Shown here: positions 34,171 to 42,230 of the stretch, piece by piece
Layout of the letters: the number at the start of each line of letters is the position of its first letter
Position numbering within the stretch: position 1 is the stretch's first letter
Assembly: GCA_003669605.1 (NCBI GenBank)
Contig: QWOP01000053.1
Span: 62,001 to 126,000, forward strand
DNA: 64,000 nt
Source of the DNA: Planctomycetota bacterium
GTDB lineage: Bacteria > Planctomycetota > Planctomycetia > Pirellulales > UBA1268
Reading direction: 5' to 3'
Position numbers and translations under genes: made by a program
The notes under the pieces: model-generated
What the model was told of the DNA's origin: nothing
What the model saw: the letters and a program-made list of their open reading frames with translations, nothing else
Databases searched by the model: none

Positions 34171-34538
34171 GGAGATGGATTCCTGAGTGGACGGACGCGT
34201 CCAGAAGGTAGCGGGAAGCCCTCGCGGCGCCAGCGCCATTTTTCACCCTCGCTGCCCGTGGAAAAAGTGACCCTCGAGCTTTTTCCACTTGAAAAACATC
34301 CGCTTTCCTCTCAATCCTGCGCAGTCGCGCCCGTCTCGCGCAGCGAGTTGCCGCGGTTTCCCCACAGCCTGCTCCCCGGGTACGGAGAGCGATCGGCCAG
34401 GGGACCGTTCCCAGGGGGCACGGTTCAGTTTCCCGGTCCTGGATCGTGCAATCCGGGAGAGGGTTGCAAAGCCGCAGCCACCGCTGGTAGTTTTTCGCAG
34501 TCTGGTTTCCGCTCGGTTTTCCGGGGGGAATGGCCCAG
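34171..34538. other. 368-base intergenic region between the TlpA-like gene and tRNA-Ile
   Basis: Divergent promoter region for the TlpA-like gene (left) and the tRNA pair (right). Its recognisable content is copy B of the palindromic element at 34255. Confidence 0.55.
34255..34297. repeat. 43-base palindromic element, copy B
   Basis: GTGGAAAAAG (34258-34267), 11-base loop, CTTTTTCCAC (34279-34288), then TTGAAAAAC. Identical to copy A at 19284-19326 except for five changes in and next to the loop. Upstream of the TlpA-like gene, same relative orientation to its downstream minus-strand gene as copy A. Confidence 0.8.
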
Positions 34539-34612
34539 GCGCGCGTAGCTCAGCTGGTTAGAGCGCCACCCTGATAAGGTGGAGGTCCCAAGTTCGAATC
34601 TTGGCGCGCGCA
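34539..34612 (+). tRNA. tRNA-Ile (anticodon GAT)
   Basis: Acceptor GCGCGCG/CGCGCGC, D-arm, anticodon stem CCACC/GGTGG with loop CTGATAA, T-arm CCAAG-TTCGAAT-CTTGG, discriminator A. Followed 184 bases later by tRNA-Ala. In most bacteria this pair sits in the 16S-23S spacer; here no rRNA is near. Confidence 0.97.
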
Positions 34613-34796
34613 GTGCTTCTCGGTTGGGGCAGTGAGTCCCAGTGGGACTGATTGATTTTGGATCAGGATGGTTTGGATCAGCCTCATTTTGGCCTGATGC
34701 CTGATGCCTGATGATGGAGTGGTCGTTGATCGCGGTGGCCTCCCCGCCTGACTGTTCCGTGTCGCAGTGAGGCCGCTGCCCGCCGAGTGATCCCGC

Positions 34797-34869
34797 GGGG
34801 ACGTAGCTCAATTGGCAGAGCACCGCCTTTGCAAGGCGGGGGTTAAGGGTTCGATTCCCTTCGTCTCCA
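34797..34869 (+). tRNA. tRNA-Ala (anticodon TGC)
   Basis: Acceptor GGGGACG/CGTCTCC (one G-T pair), anticodon stem CCGCC/GGCGG with loop TTTGCAA, T-arm AGGGT-TCGATTC-CCTTC. Second of the tRNA-Ile/tRNA-Ala pair; the GGDEF gene starts 33 bases downstream. Confidence 0.96.
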
Positions 34870-34902
34870 TTTCCCTTCTTTCTTGGCCCCCCCTTCTTCC
34901 GG

Positions 34903-35421
34903 ATGCCGGCAGTCTTGCCACGCGACCACGTCACCGGCTTGGCCCACCGGGATGCCATTGAGCGATTCCTGGAGCGTTGCCGTGCGACAGACGTGGGCGG
35001 CCCTGGGCCGGCCCTCACCGTGACTGGCGGTTCCCGGGTGGAAACACGCGCCAGCAGCCAGCAACGCCAGCAAGCGGCGTTTGTGATGGTCGATGTGGTG
35101 GGCCTGAAGAGCGCCAATGAGCAGGGGGGATTTAGCGCCGGGGATGCTCTGCTGCGTCTGGCCGCCGACCGCCTCCGGGAGCTGGCCCCCGATGCCAGGC
35201 TCTTGGTGCGGCTGGGGGGGGACGAACTGGTGGCCGTGTTCACCGGCCCGGCCGCCGCGGAACGGGCCGCCCGGTCTGCAGCGGCCGCCTTGGCGGACGG
35301 CTCATCCCCCAGGCTCCGCGCCGGCTGGACGGCCCGCCTTCCGGGTGAACCAGCGGCAGTTCTCCTCGACCGCCTGTATGCAAATGCGCGTCACGGCCTG
35401 CATCCCTCCCCGGGGGGCTGA
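34903..35421 (+). CDS. Stand-alone GGDEF-domain protein (probable diguanylate cyclase)
   Basis: 172 residues, essentially one GGDEF domain: DHVTGLAHRDAIERFL at the start, VMVDVVGLKSANEQGG and GDALLRLAADRLRELA in the middle, and signature RLGGDELVAVF. GGDEL is an active variant of GGDEF, so c-di-GMP synthesis from two GTP is plausible. No RxxD inhibitory site at the expected position before the signature, and no sensor or membrane domain; the domain is also slightly shortened at its end. No good ribosome binding site; begins 33 bases after tRNA-Ala, possibly on the same transcript. Confidence 0.72.
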   Translation: MPAVLPRDHVTGLAHRDAIERFLERCRATDVGGPGPALTVTGGSRVETRASSQQRQQAAFVMVDVVGLKSANEQGGFSAGDALLRLAADRLRELAPDARLLVRLGGDELVAVFTGPAAAERAARSAAAALADGSSPRLRAGWTARLPGEPAAVLLDRLYANARHGLHPSPGG

Positions 35422-35638
35422 AGGCGCCGGCAAAGCATGCCGATGGTGTGACTGGACGGAAACCCCACCTGTCACTGATACTGCTCGATTCCCTCCTGCC
35501 GCGAATTCCCTCTTTGAGCGGATTCCCTCCTCGAGCGGATTCCCTCCCCCCCCCCTCGTCAACCTGCGCATCGCTTCGCCCCTTCTGCATCCTCCACCTC
35601 CCGATCCGAGGGCCCGGTCCGCCGGGCACCATTTCCCC

Positions 35639-37495
35639 ATGCCCGTTTCATCGTCAGACTCCTCCGAAACTCCCTCCCTGCCGCGCCGCTCCGACATCCG
35701 CAACATCGCCATCATCGCCCACGTTGATCATGGCAAGACGACGCTCGTGGACTGCCTTCTGCGGCAAAGCGGCCAGTACCGCGCCAGCCAACTCTCTGGG
35801 GAGCGGATCCTCGACTCCAACGATTTGGAGCGCGAGCGTGGGATCACGATCCTCGCCAAGAACATCGCGGTGGAGTGGAAGGGGACGAAGATCAACATCA
35901 TCGACACCCCAGGACACGCCGACTTCGGCGGCGAGGTGGAGCGGGTGCTGCGGATGGCCGACGGGGCGCTGGTCCTTGTCGATGCCGCCGAGGGCTCGAT
36001 GCCGCAGACCCGCTTCGTCCTCTCCAAGGCCCTTGAAGCTCGGCTCCGCCCCGTGGTGGTCGTCAACAAAATCGATCGGCCAGACGCCCGCCCCCTCGAG
36101 GTGCTCGACGAGATCCTCGGCCTGTTCCTCGAACTCGGTGCCGATGACGAATTGGCTGATTTTCCGTTCGTGTATGCCTCGTCCCGGGAGGGTTTCGCGA
36201 CGCACGACGTCAACGTCCGTGAAGGGACGATGGAGCCGTTGCTGAACCTCGTGCTGGAGAAGATCCCCGGCCCCACGGTCGATCCTGATGCCCCTTTGCG
36301 GATGCTGGTGACGACGCTTGACTGGTCCGACTATGTCGGCCGGATCGCCATCGGACGACTCGATTCGGGACGGCTGATCAAGGGATCTCAGGTGGTCCGC
36401 TCGACGGCCGCTGGGACCTTCGTCGCGGCGAAGGTGGTGGGCCTGCAGGTGTTTGACAAGCTCGGGAAGATCGATGCCGAGGAGGCCACCGCCGGCGACA
36501 TCTGCGCCGTCAGCGGCTTGGATAACGTGGAGATCGGCGACACGATCTGCGACCCAGCCGACCCGCGCCCGCTGCCACGGCTGACGGTCGACGAGCCGAC
36601 GCTGAATATGGTGTTTGGGGTCAACTCCTCGCCGTTAGCGGGCCGCTCGGGAAAATATATGACCACCCGGCATCTTCGCGACCGACTCAACAAGGAACTG
36701 GAGAAGAACGTCGCCCTCCGTGTGGAACCGATCGAGGGCTCAGAGCAGTTTTCGGTCTCGGGCCGCGGGCTGCTCCACCTCTCGGTGCTCATCGAGACGA
36801 TTCGCCGCGAGGGCTACGAACTCTCGGTGGGGAAGCCGCGAGTGATTCTCCACCGCGAAGGCGACAAAGTCCTCGAGCCATTCGAGACGCTGGTCGTCGA
36901 GGTGCCGCACGACAAGCTCGGCCCCGTCATGGAACTGACCGGCTCCCGCCGCGGCCAGCTTGTTCACATGGGCAATCGCGGTGATTTCGCCCATGCGGTG
37001 TTCTCGATCCCGGCCCGCGGCCTGATCGGGCTGCGGACGAGGGTCCTCAATGCCACGCAGGGGACAGCGATCATGCACCATCGCTTCGAGGCCTGGCGCC
37101 CTCTCGAGGGGGATGTGGCAGGACGGGCCAACGGGGTGTTGATCTCGATGGTGCCTGGCAAGGCAGTGGCTTTCGGTCTCGATGGCCTGCAGGAACGGGC
37201 CGACCTGTTCATCGAGCCGGGCGACGAGGTGTACGAGGGAATGGTGGTGGGGGAAAACGCCCGCGGCGACGACATGACCGTCAACCCCACCCGGGAAAAG
37301 AAATTGACGAACATGCGTGCCAGCGGCAGCGACCGCAACATTCTCCTCAAGCCACCGCGGCGGATGTCGCTGGAGGAAGCCCTTGAGTACATCGAGGACG
37401 ACGAACTGGTGGAAGTGACGCCAGACGTCATCCGCCTGCGGAAGGTCCTTCTCTCCGAGCACGACCGGAAGCGGCACGGCCGACAGAAGTCATGA
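35639..37495 (+). CDS. typA: Translational GTPase TypA/BipA
   Basis: 618 residues. Elongation-factor-like GTPase that binds ribosomes and helps 50S assembly, especially in cold or stress. G1 AHVDHGKTT at 27-35, G2 region ERGITI, G3 DTPGHADF, G4 NKID, then domains II, III and V and the TypA-specific C-terminal domain with GRANGVLISM and LTNMRASGSDRN. Start ATG 35639. The stop codon (37493-37495) lies inside the first unit of a 10-base tandem repeat. The 217-base leader contains repeated GGATTCCCTCC segments (around 35485-35550). Confidence 0.97.
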   Translation: MPVSSSDSSETPSLPRRSDIRNIAIIAHVDHGKTTLVDCLLRQSGQYRASQLSGERILDSNDLERERGITILAKNIAVEWKGTKINIIDTPGHADFGGEVERVLRMADGALVLVDAAEGSMPQTRFVLSKALEARLRPVVVVNKIDRPDARPLEVLDEILGLFLELGADDELADFPFVYASSREGFATHDVNVREGTMEPLLNLVLEKIPGPTVDPDAPLRMLVTTLDWSDYVGRIAIGRLDSGRLIKGSQVVRSTAAGTFVAAKVVGLQVFDKLGKIDAEEATAGDICAVSGLDNVEIGDTICDPADPRPLPRLTVDEPTLNMVFGVNSSPLAGRSGKYMTTRHLRDRLNKELEKNVALRVEPIEGSEQFSVSGRGLLHLSVLIETIRREGYELSVGKPRVILHREGDKVLEPFETLVVEVPHDKLGPVMELTGSRRGQLVHMGNRGDFAHAVFSIPARGLIGLRTRVLNATQGTAIMHHRFEAWRPLEGDVAGRANGVLISMVPGKAVAFGLDGLQERADLFIEPGDEVYEGMVVGENARGDDMTVNPTREKKLTNMRASGSDRNILLKPPRRMSLEEALEYIEDDELVEVTPDVIRLRKVLLSEHDRKRHGRQKS

Positions 37496-37590
37496 GAAGT
37501 CATGAGAAGTCATGAGAAGTCATGAGAAGTCATGAGAAGTCATGAGAAGTCATGAGAAGGCATGAGAAGTCATGAGAAGGCATGAGAAGG
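37491..37590. repeat. Ten-fold tandem repeat of CATGAGAAGT/G
   Basis: Ten contiguous 10-base units, differing only in the last base (T or G), span the typA stop codon and the space before the convergent phosphodiesterase gene. The TGA of typA is part of unit 1. Perfect periodicity suggests recent slippage. Confidence 0.95.
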
Positions 37591-37618
37591 CACGCGGAGC
37601 CAGGAGTGCCTCCGCGGT

Positions 37619-38380
37619 TCAGAACAGGTAGACCTTCCCAGGCTGCACCATCTCCACCCCGGGGAGACCAAGTTCGTCGATCTCTCGGGCGATCTGGGCC
37701 GCAAACCGGGCCTTGCGGTGGACGACGATGGTCCGCACTCCAGCCGGCAACTTGGCCACCTCGGCCCCGAACGTGCGGGTACTGAGGTGGCCGGTGAGCG
37801 TCGCCAGGTCACTGTGGGTGGAAGGGAAACTCGCCTCCAGGAAGACTGCCCGGAGGTGGGGGATGGTGGCAAGGTGCCGCCACAAGTCCTCGGTGGGGCC
37901 GGTATCCGAGGGAAAGGCGACGGCCGAGACGCCGTCATCCACCACCAACCCCAACGTATCGACCCCGTGGGAAACCGGCACCGGCGTGACCGTGAGGCCG
38001 GCCCGTTGCACCGGCACCATCGACTCCAGAACCGTCGTCCGCAGGAAGGCGTTTTCGGGACTCGAGAGCTGCAGGAAGTCGGGCCAGACGCGGCCGTTGA
38101 AGACGTCACCGTGGAGGAACTCCAGCACATCAGCGGCAGCGAGCACCTCCACGCAGTCCGGCCCTGGAGAGTAGACATTTTCCAGGAAGATCGGCAGTGA
38201 CGCGATGTGATCGAGGTGTTCATGGGTCAGGAAGACGTGGCGTATCCGCTGCTGCCGCTCGAGATCAGCGAGCAGCCCGATCGCCCCGGCATCAATCACG
38301 ACAGCGTCGTTGACAAGGAACGACACGAGGTACTGCGTGTCGGCAGCGGGAATGCTCGAGGGAAGGAGTTCGATCCGCAT
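37619..38380 (-). CDS. Class II 3',5'-cyclic-nucleotide phosphodiesterase-like metallo-hydrolase
   Basis: 253 residues, metallo-beta-lactamase fold. Metal-binding THEHLDHIASLP, a later His in PVSHGVD, FPSDTGP (Asp) and VVHRKARF (His) give the set seen in PDEase class II enzymes (yeast PDE1, Vibrio CpdP), which hydrolyse cAMP or cGMP. Start: ATG 38380 gives the usual MRIELLPSS N-terminus; a GTG at 38422 would overlap the channel stop as GTGA. It directly follows a cyclic-nucleotide-binding MscS gene on the same strand, which strongly supports a cyclic-nucleotide role. Confidence 0.8.
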   Translation of the reverse strand: MRIELLPSSIPAADTQYLVSFLVNDAVVIDAGAIGLLADLERQQRIRHVFLTHEHLDHIASLPIFLENVYSPGPDCVEVLAAADVLEFLHGDVFNGRVWPDFLQLSSPENAFLRTTVLESMVPVQRAGLTVTPVPVSHGVDTLGLVVDDGVSAVAFPSDTGPTEDLWRHLATIPHLRAVFLEASFPSTHSDLATLTGHLSTRTFGAEVAKLPAGVRTIVVHRKARFAAQIAREIDELGLPGVEMVQPGKVYLF

Positions 38381-38418
38381 CAGTCGGCTGCTCCAGGCGG
38401 CGCGGATGGCGCCGCGGG

Positions 38419-39996
38419 TCACATGGCAAAGAAATCCTTGATTCGCTGAAACAGGTCCGGAGGCGGGGGCTCGGGGGGCCTGCCTCCAACGGCGATAGCG
38501 CGCGACCGCTCCTCCAGCCTGACTTTGAGCAAGGCACCGATCTTATTGACGAGGCTCGGCTCCGCCTCCAGCACCCGGCGAAACGACTGTTTATCGATCT
38601 CAAGCACATGCGCCTCGCCGATGGCAGTCACCGTCGCCGAGCGGGAGGCCCCGGTCATCAGCGACATCTCGCCGAAGAAGTCGCCGGGGCCGAGTCGGGC
38701 AAGCGACACCGGTCCAACGGAATCCTCCACCGTCGTCACCTCCACACTGCCCTCGAGGATCACGAACATGCTCTCGCCAGCATCCCCCTGGCGGATCAAC
38801 TGTTCACCAGCAGCAAACCGCAACTCGCGGCTTTCCCCAGCGAGCCGACGGAGCTGGTTCTCCTCCAAGACTTTGAGCAAATGGACCCGTTCAAGCGACA
38901 TTACCCGCCGAGACACGGCCAATTCTTCTGTTTCTAGTGTGGCAGGAGGGGGCAGCTCGGTGAGGCGAATCGCCTGCGTGGCCACGGGAATTTCAATGCC
39001 GTTGCGGGCCAGGGCGAACCAGATCCGGTCCCGTGCCATGCCGTCCACCCGGTCGCGCTTGTCGAAATCGGAGGTGAACAGCCGCACCCAGTGTTCGACA
39101 CCACGCTCAGTAAAATTGCTGGTCACGACCGACGGCATGGGGCTCTCAAGGACCCCGAAACTCCCACGAATGGCAGCGAGGATGATTCGCTGCACCCGTT
39201 GCGGCGACACGTCATAGGGGGTGACGACGAAGATCGACCGCCGCGACCAGGTGTCGGGCTTGGTGAAGTTGCGGATCGACGCTTGGGCAAGTTGTCCGTT
39301 GGGGATGATCACGGTTGCCTCGTCGAGCGTGATCACCTTGGTGGCCCGCCAATTGATCTCCACGACCCGGCCGATGTGGGCCTGGATGGTGTCGTACTGG
39401 ATCCAGTCGCCGATCTCGAAGGGGTGCTCGGCATGGATCGCCAGTCCGGCAATCACGTTCCCGAGCGTGTCCTTGAGAGCAAAGCCGACGACGGCCGTGA
39501 TCAGCGCCGACCCCGTCACCAGTTCACCGGCATTAATGCCGGCATCCCAGAGCACGATCAACAGCGCCAGTGCGAGCATCAGCCAGAGGAGGATATCGAG
39601 AAAGATCTTCGGCATCCGCCGGGCGACCCGCTCCCAGCCGGACACGGCCGCCAGCAGCAGCGCCGACTGAAGTAAAGAAGCCACCAGGAAAAAGCGGAGG
39701 ACGTGGTGGGAATGCTGGGAGACGCGCTTGGTCCCCTCGCCGATCGGACCCTCGATGTCGGCGGCGAACGTGTCCGGAGGGAAGACGAGGTTGGCGATCA
39801 GCGGAAGGACTGTCAGGCACAACAGCGCGATCGGCCCCCACGCCAGTCGCCGCCGCCCGCGGGGTGCGGAAATGAGATAGAGCGCGAGTGCCAGCAGCGC
39901 CAGGAGCAACTCCCGCAACGCCATGAAGTCGGTCCAGCCGGTGAGGCCGTTGATCAACTGATTGAAGTCGTTGCTGATGGCGAGGACTGGAAACAT
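38419..39996 (-). CDS. MscS-family channel with C-terminal cyclic-nucleotide-binding domain
   Basis: 525 residues. N-terminal membrane helices (about 15-165, including the pore helix region AGELVTGSALITAVVGFALKD), an MscS beta domain (VIIPNGQLAQASIRNFT, about 235-250), and a cNMP-binding domain (about 375-490) whose phosphate-binding cassette FGEMSLMTGASRSATVTA has the conserved Glu and Arg. Bacterial cyclic-nucleotide-gated MscS-like (bCNG) channels have this plan and are generally weak in mechanosensing. Inner-membrane. Translationally close or coupled to the phosphodiesterase gene downstream; ATG 39996. Confidence 0.93.
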   Translation of the reverse strand: MFPVLAISNDFNQLINGLTGWTDFMALRELLLALLALALYLISAPRGRRRLAWGPIALLCLTVLPLIANLVFPPDTFAADIEGPIGEGTKRVSQHSHHVLRFFLVASLLQSALLLAAVSGWERVARRMPKIFLDILLWLMLALALLIVLWDAGINAGELVTGSALITAVVGFALKDTLGNVIAGLAIHAEHPFEIGDWIQYDTIQAHIGRVVEINWRATKVITLDEATVIIPNGQLAQASIRNFTKPDTWSRRSIFVVTPYDVSPQRVQRIILAAIRGSFGVLESPMPSVVTSNFTERGVEHWVRLFTSDFDKRDRVDGMARDRIWFALARNGIEIPVATQAIRLTELPPPATLETEELAVSRRVMSLERVHLLKVLEENQLRRLAGESRELRFAAGEQLIRQGDAGESMFVILEGSVEVTTVEDSVGPVSLARLGPGDFFGEMSLMTGASRSATVTAIGEAHVLEIDKQSFRRVLEAEPSLVNKIGALLKVRLEERSRAIAVGGRPPEPPPPDLFQRIKDFFAM

Positions 39997-40389
39997 GGGC
40001 GGCCGGCTCCGGCTCGCTCAGCAGTCAATTCCCCCACCCGCGGCAACCCAGAGGTCGACACGGTCCGCAGGGGCCAACTGGTGCGCTAGGATGAAAGGGA
40101 AGGGATGAAAGGGAAGGGGTGCGGAAAGACGCTTGTGACGAGGCGGACGGAAAAGGATGCCGCTGGTTGCGGGATCGGCGCATGGCCGTCCACGCCGGCA
40201 TCCAGCAAGTTTGCAATTGTGGGAAGAGCGGGCCAAACGAGCAACCAAACCCTCATTTGGGGCCGATTCCCGACCGCTGGCAGGGGATGAGGCAGGCCTA
40301 TCGATCACCCCGGGATGGACTTATCTGCTCCGATTCGCTACCCTCTTAGACTTCACCAACGACTTTTTTCAGGGATTCCTAGGACACGT
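39997..40389. other. 393-base intergenic region upstream of rpsU
   Basis: Divergent promoter region for the MscS-cNMP gene and rpsU. Contains a 14-base direct repeat (GATGAAAGGGAAGG twice, about 40091-40118). No gene seen. Confidence 0.5.
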
Positions 40390-40584
40390 ATGGTCAAGCT
40401 CACGGTACGCGAACGGGAGAGCATCCAGGAAGCGGTTCGCCGCTTCCGCAAACTTGTCGAGCGGAGTGGCATCAAAAAGGAGATGCGCCGCCGCGAGTTC
40501 TTCGAGAAGCCCAGCGAGACCCAGCGTCGTGCCCGCCTCCGCGCTGAACGTCGCACGAAGCGAAATCGGCTCCTCGGGGTCTGA
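40390..40584 (+). CDS. rpsU: 30S ribosomal protein bS21
   Basis: 64 residues: [19 protein letters not shown], then [15 protein letters not shown] and a basic C-terminus. Needed for initiation on the 30S platform. Start ATG 40390 has AGGA upstream. Single gene, followed by a hairpin at 40621. Confidence 0.95.
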   Translation: MVKLTVRERESIQEAVRRFRKLVERSGIKKEMRRREFFEKPSETQRRARLRAERRTKRNRLLGV

Positions 40585-40620
40585 TCGTCTGCTGGTCCTG
40601 ATCATCTGCTCGACCCAAAG

Positions 40621-40646
40621 TCCGACGGGGTTTCTCTCCCCTCGGA
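40621..40646 (+). terminator. Hairpin after rpsU
   Basis: TCCGA-c-GGGG paired with CCCC-TCGGA around a 7-base pyrimidine loop, 36 bases past the rpsU stop. One bulged base; no U-tract. Confidence 0.45.
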
Positions 40647-40776
40647 TTGCTCAGGCCGGGAACGCCGGCCGCGGCCATCGCTCTGTCGGGCTTTCGCCGG
40701 CTGGGCATGGACGCGGGGGGTGAGCCTGTCTGTCTGCGGTGGCGGTTGACTGCCGGCGCTCTCCCCGGATGGGGAT

Positions 40777-41736
40777 TCAGCCTCGCCGGGCCTCCTCCCA
40801 ATCCAGCGCGATATCGAGCCACGGAGCACCGTGCGTTGGCCACCCGCTGCTCACCCGATCGATGCCGGTGGCGGCGATGGCGGCCACGGTTTCCACCGAA
40901 ATGCCTCCTGAGGCTTCGAGGATCACGCGGCTCTTGAGCCGATTGCGGATGGCGACCCCTTCGGCGAGCATCGCCGTCGGCATGTTGTCGAGGAGGATGA
41001 TGTCCGGTTCCGCTGCCAGCACTGCGGGGAGGTGGTGGAGCGAATCGAGTTCGATTTCCACCACCATCTCGGCCGCCCGCTGGGCCGAGAACGTCGCCCC
41101 GATGAACTGCCGGGCCTGCCGGGCCGCGGTGGCTGGATCGCCGCCGGCGGAGGCGACCGCCGCCAGATGGTTGTCTTTGATGAGGATGGCGTCGTAGAGC
41201 CCGAGGCGGTGCGTCCAGCCCCCCCCGGCCCGCGCGGCGTACTTATCGAGGAGTCGCAAGCCGGGCACCGTTTTGCGGGTGTCGTAAACGCGGCAGGGGG
41301 TGCCGGCAACCGCGTCGACCAGACGGCGGGTGGCGGTGGCCACCCCCGACATCCTTCCCAAGACGTTGAGCAACGTTCGTTCGGCGGTGAGCACGCTTCG
41401 CGTCGGGCCTGCCAGCCTGGCCACCACAGCCCCCGCGGCGACAGCCTGGCCATCCTCCGTCAGCGGTTGCCACTCCAAGCGGGGATCCGTGACGCCGGCG
41501 ACCACCGCCGCCGCCGGCAACCCGGCGATCACACCCCCTCGACGGGCCACCACATCGAGGACTGCCGTGGCTCCGGCGGAGACCAGTGCCACGCTCGTCC
41601 AGTCACACTCATGCCCCAGATCCTCCTCCAGCCAGACCACGGCACGGTCCGCGACGTACCCCACGAGATAGTCGCTCCATGCCAGGCGGCGGTGGTCACG
41701 GAGGGCTGTCGGCGGGCTGGGGGAACGATCGGCCAT
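40777..41736 (-). CDS. nadC: Nicotinate-nucleotide pyrophosphorylase (carboxylating)
   Basis: 319 residues from ATG 41736 (GGAG six bases upstream). Converts quinolinate and PRPP to nicotinate mononucleotide in NAD synthesis. Conserved ERTLLNVLGRMSGVATATR, YDTRKTVPGLRLLDKYA, HRLGLYDAILIKDNH, EIELDSL and LEASGGIS are all present. Slight variants: GGGWTHR where GGGxNHR is usual, and SGWPTHGAPWLD where GALTHS is usual. Divergent from the HhH-uvrB pair with an 83-base spacer. Confidence 0.93.
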   Translation of the reverse strand: MADRSPSPPTALRDHRRLAWSDYLVGYVADRAVVWLEEDLGHECDWTSVALVSAGATAVLDVVARRGGVIAGLPAAAVVAGVTDPRLEWQPLTEDGQAVAAGAVVARLAGPTRSVLTAERTLLNVLGRMSGVATATRRLVDAVAGTPCRVYDTRKTVPGLRLLDKYAARAGGGWTHRLGLYDAILIKDNHLAAVASAGGDPATAARQARQFIGATFSAQRAAEMVVEIELDSLHHLPAVLAAEPDIILLDNMPTAMLAEGVAIRNRLKSRVILEASGGISVETVAAIAATGIDRVSSGWPTHGAPWLDIALDWEEARRG

Positions 41737-41819
41737 GGGGGACTCCGGGGGCAGAACGGCTGCTGGGCTCTTCTCCGGGCAGCGTACCGCGACGACGAGC
41801 GGAGGGGGAAGGAGGTAGG

Positions 41820-42230
41820 ATGTTCGGCATGAACATGGCCTTCGTCGAGCGTCTCCTTCCCCGGAGGGCCCAGCCCCTCGTCGCCGTCGTCGTCGCCGCC
41901 TGCCTGGTGGGGATGATGATCTGGTTTCTCGCCTCCGGCGGGCTGGATGGTGGACTGGTCGATCACGACTTCCCCCCCACAATGCCACTGCGGTTCACGG
42001 TCGACATCAACGCTGCCAGCACGGGCGAACTGGCCCAACTCCCGGGCGTCGGCCCGGCTCTGGCCAGACGGATCGCCGACCACCGGGCCAACCGGGGACC
42101 GTTCCATGCCGCCGAGCAACTGCTCGACGTGCCCGGTATTGGTGAGGCCACGCTCGATCGGCTGCGCCCTCACCTCAGACAACTCTCTCCCCCACCAATC
42201 CCCGCCACCGCTGCAGGAGACGCTCCATGA
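41820..42230 (+). CDS. Membrane-anchored helix-hairpin-helix protein (ComEA-like)
   Basis: 136 residues. One N-terminal membrane helix (about 20-40, VAVVVAACLVGMMIWFLA), then a helix-hairpin-helix pair (DINAASTGELAQLPGVGPAL and LLDVPGIGEATLDRLRPHL, about 62-122) of the ComEA type that binds DNA non-specifically. Possible role in DNA uptake; no other competence genes nearby. Its stop overlaps the uvrB start (ATGA), so it is co-translated with a DNA repair gene, which may instead point to a repair link. Start ATG 41820 behind GGAGG; ATG 41829 possible. Confidence 0.85.
   Translation: MFGMNMAFVERLLPRRAQPLVAVVVAACLVGMMIWFLASGGLDGGLVDHDFPPTMPLRFTVDINAASTGELAQLPGVGPALARRIADHRANRGPFHAAEQLLDVPGIGEATLDRLRPHLRQLSPPPIPATAAGDAP

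Noticed and set aside
34425-35243. 272-codon minus-strand frame over the tRNA genes
   Set aside because: It runs through both tRNAs and the GGDEF gene; coincidence of frame.
37491-37590. CRISPR-like array
   Set aside because: Units are 10 bases with no spacers and no cas genes nearby; a simple tandem repeat.
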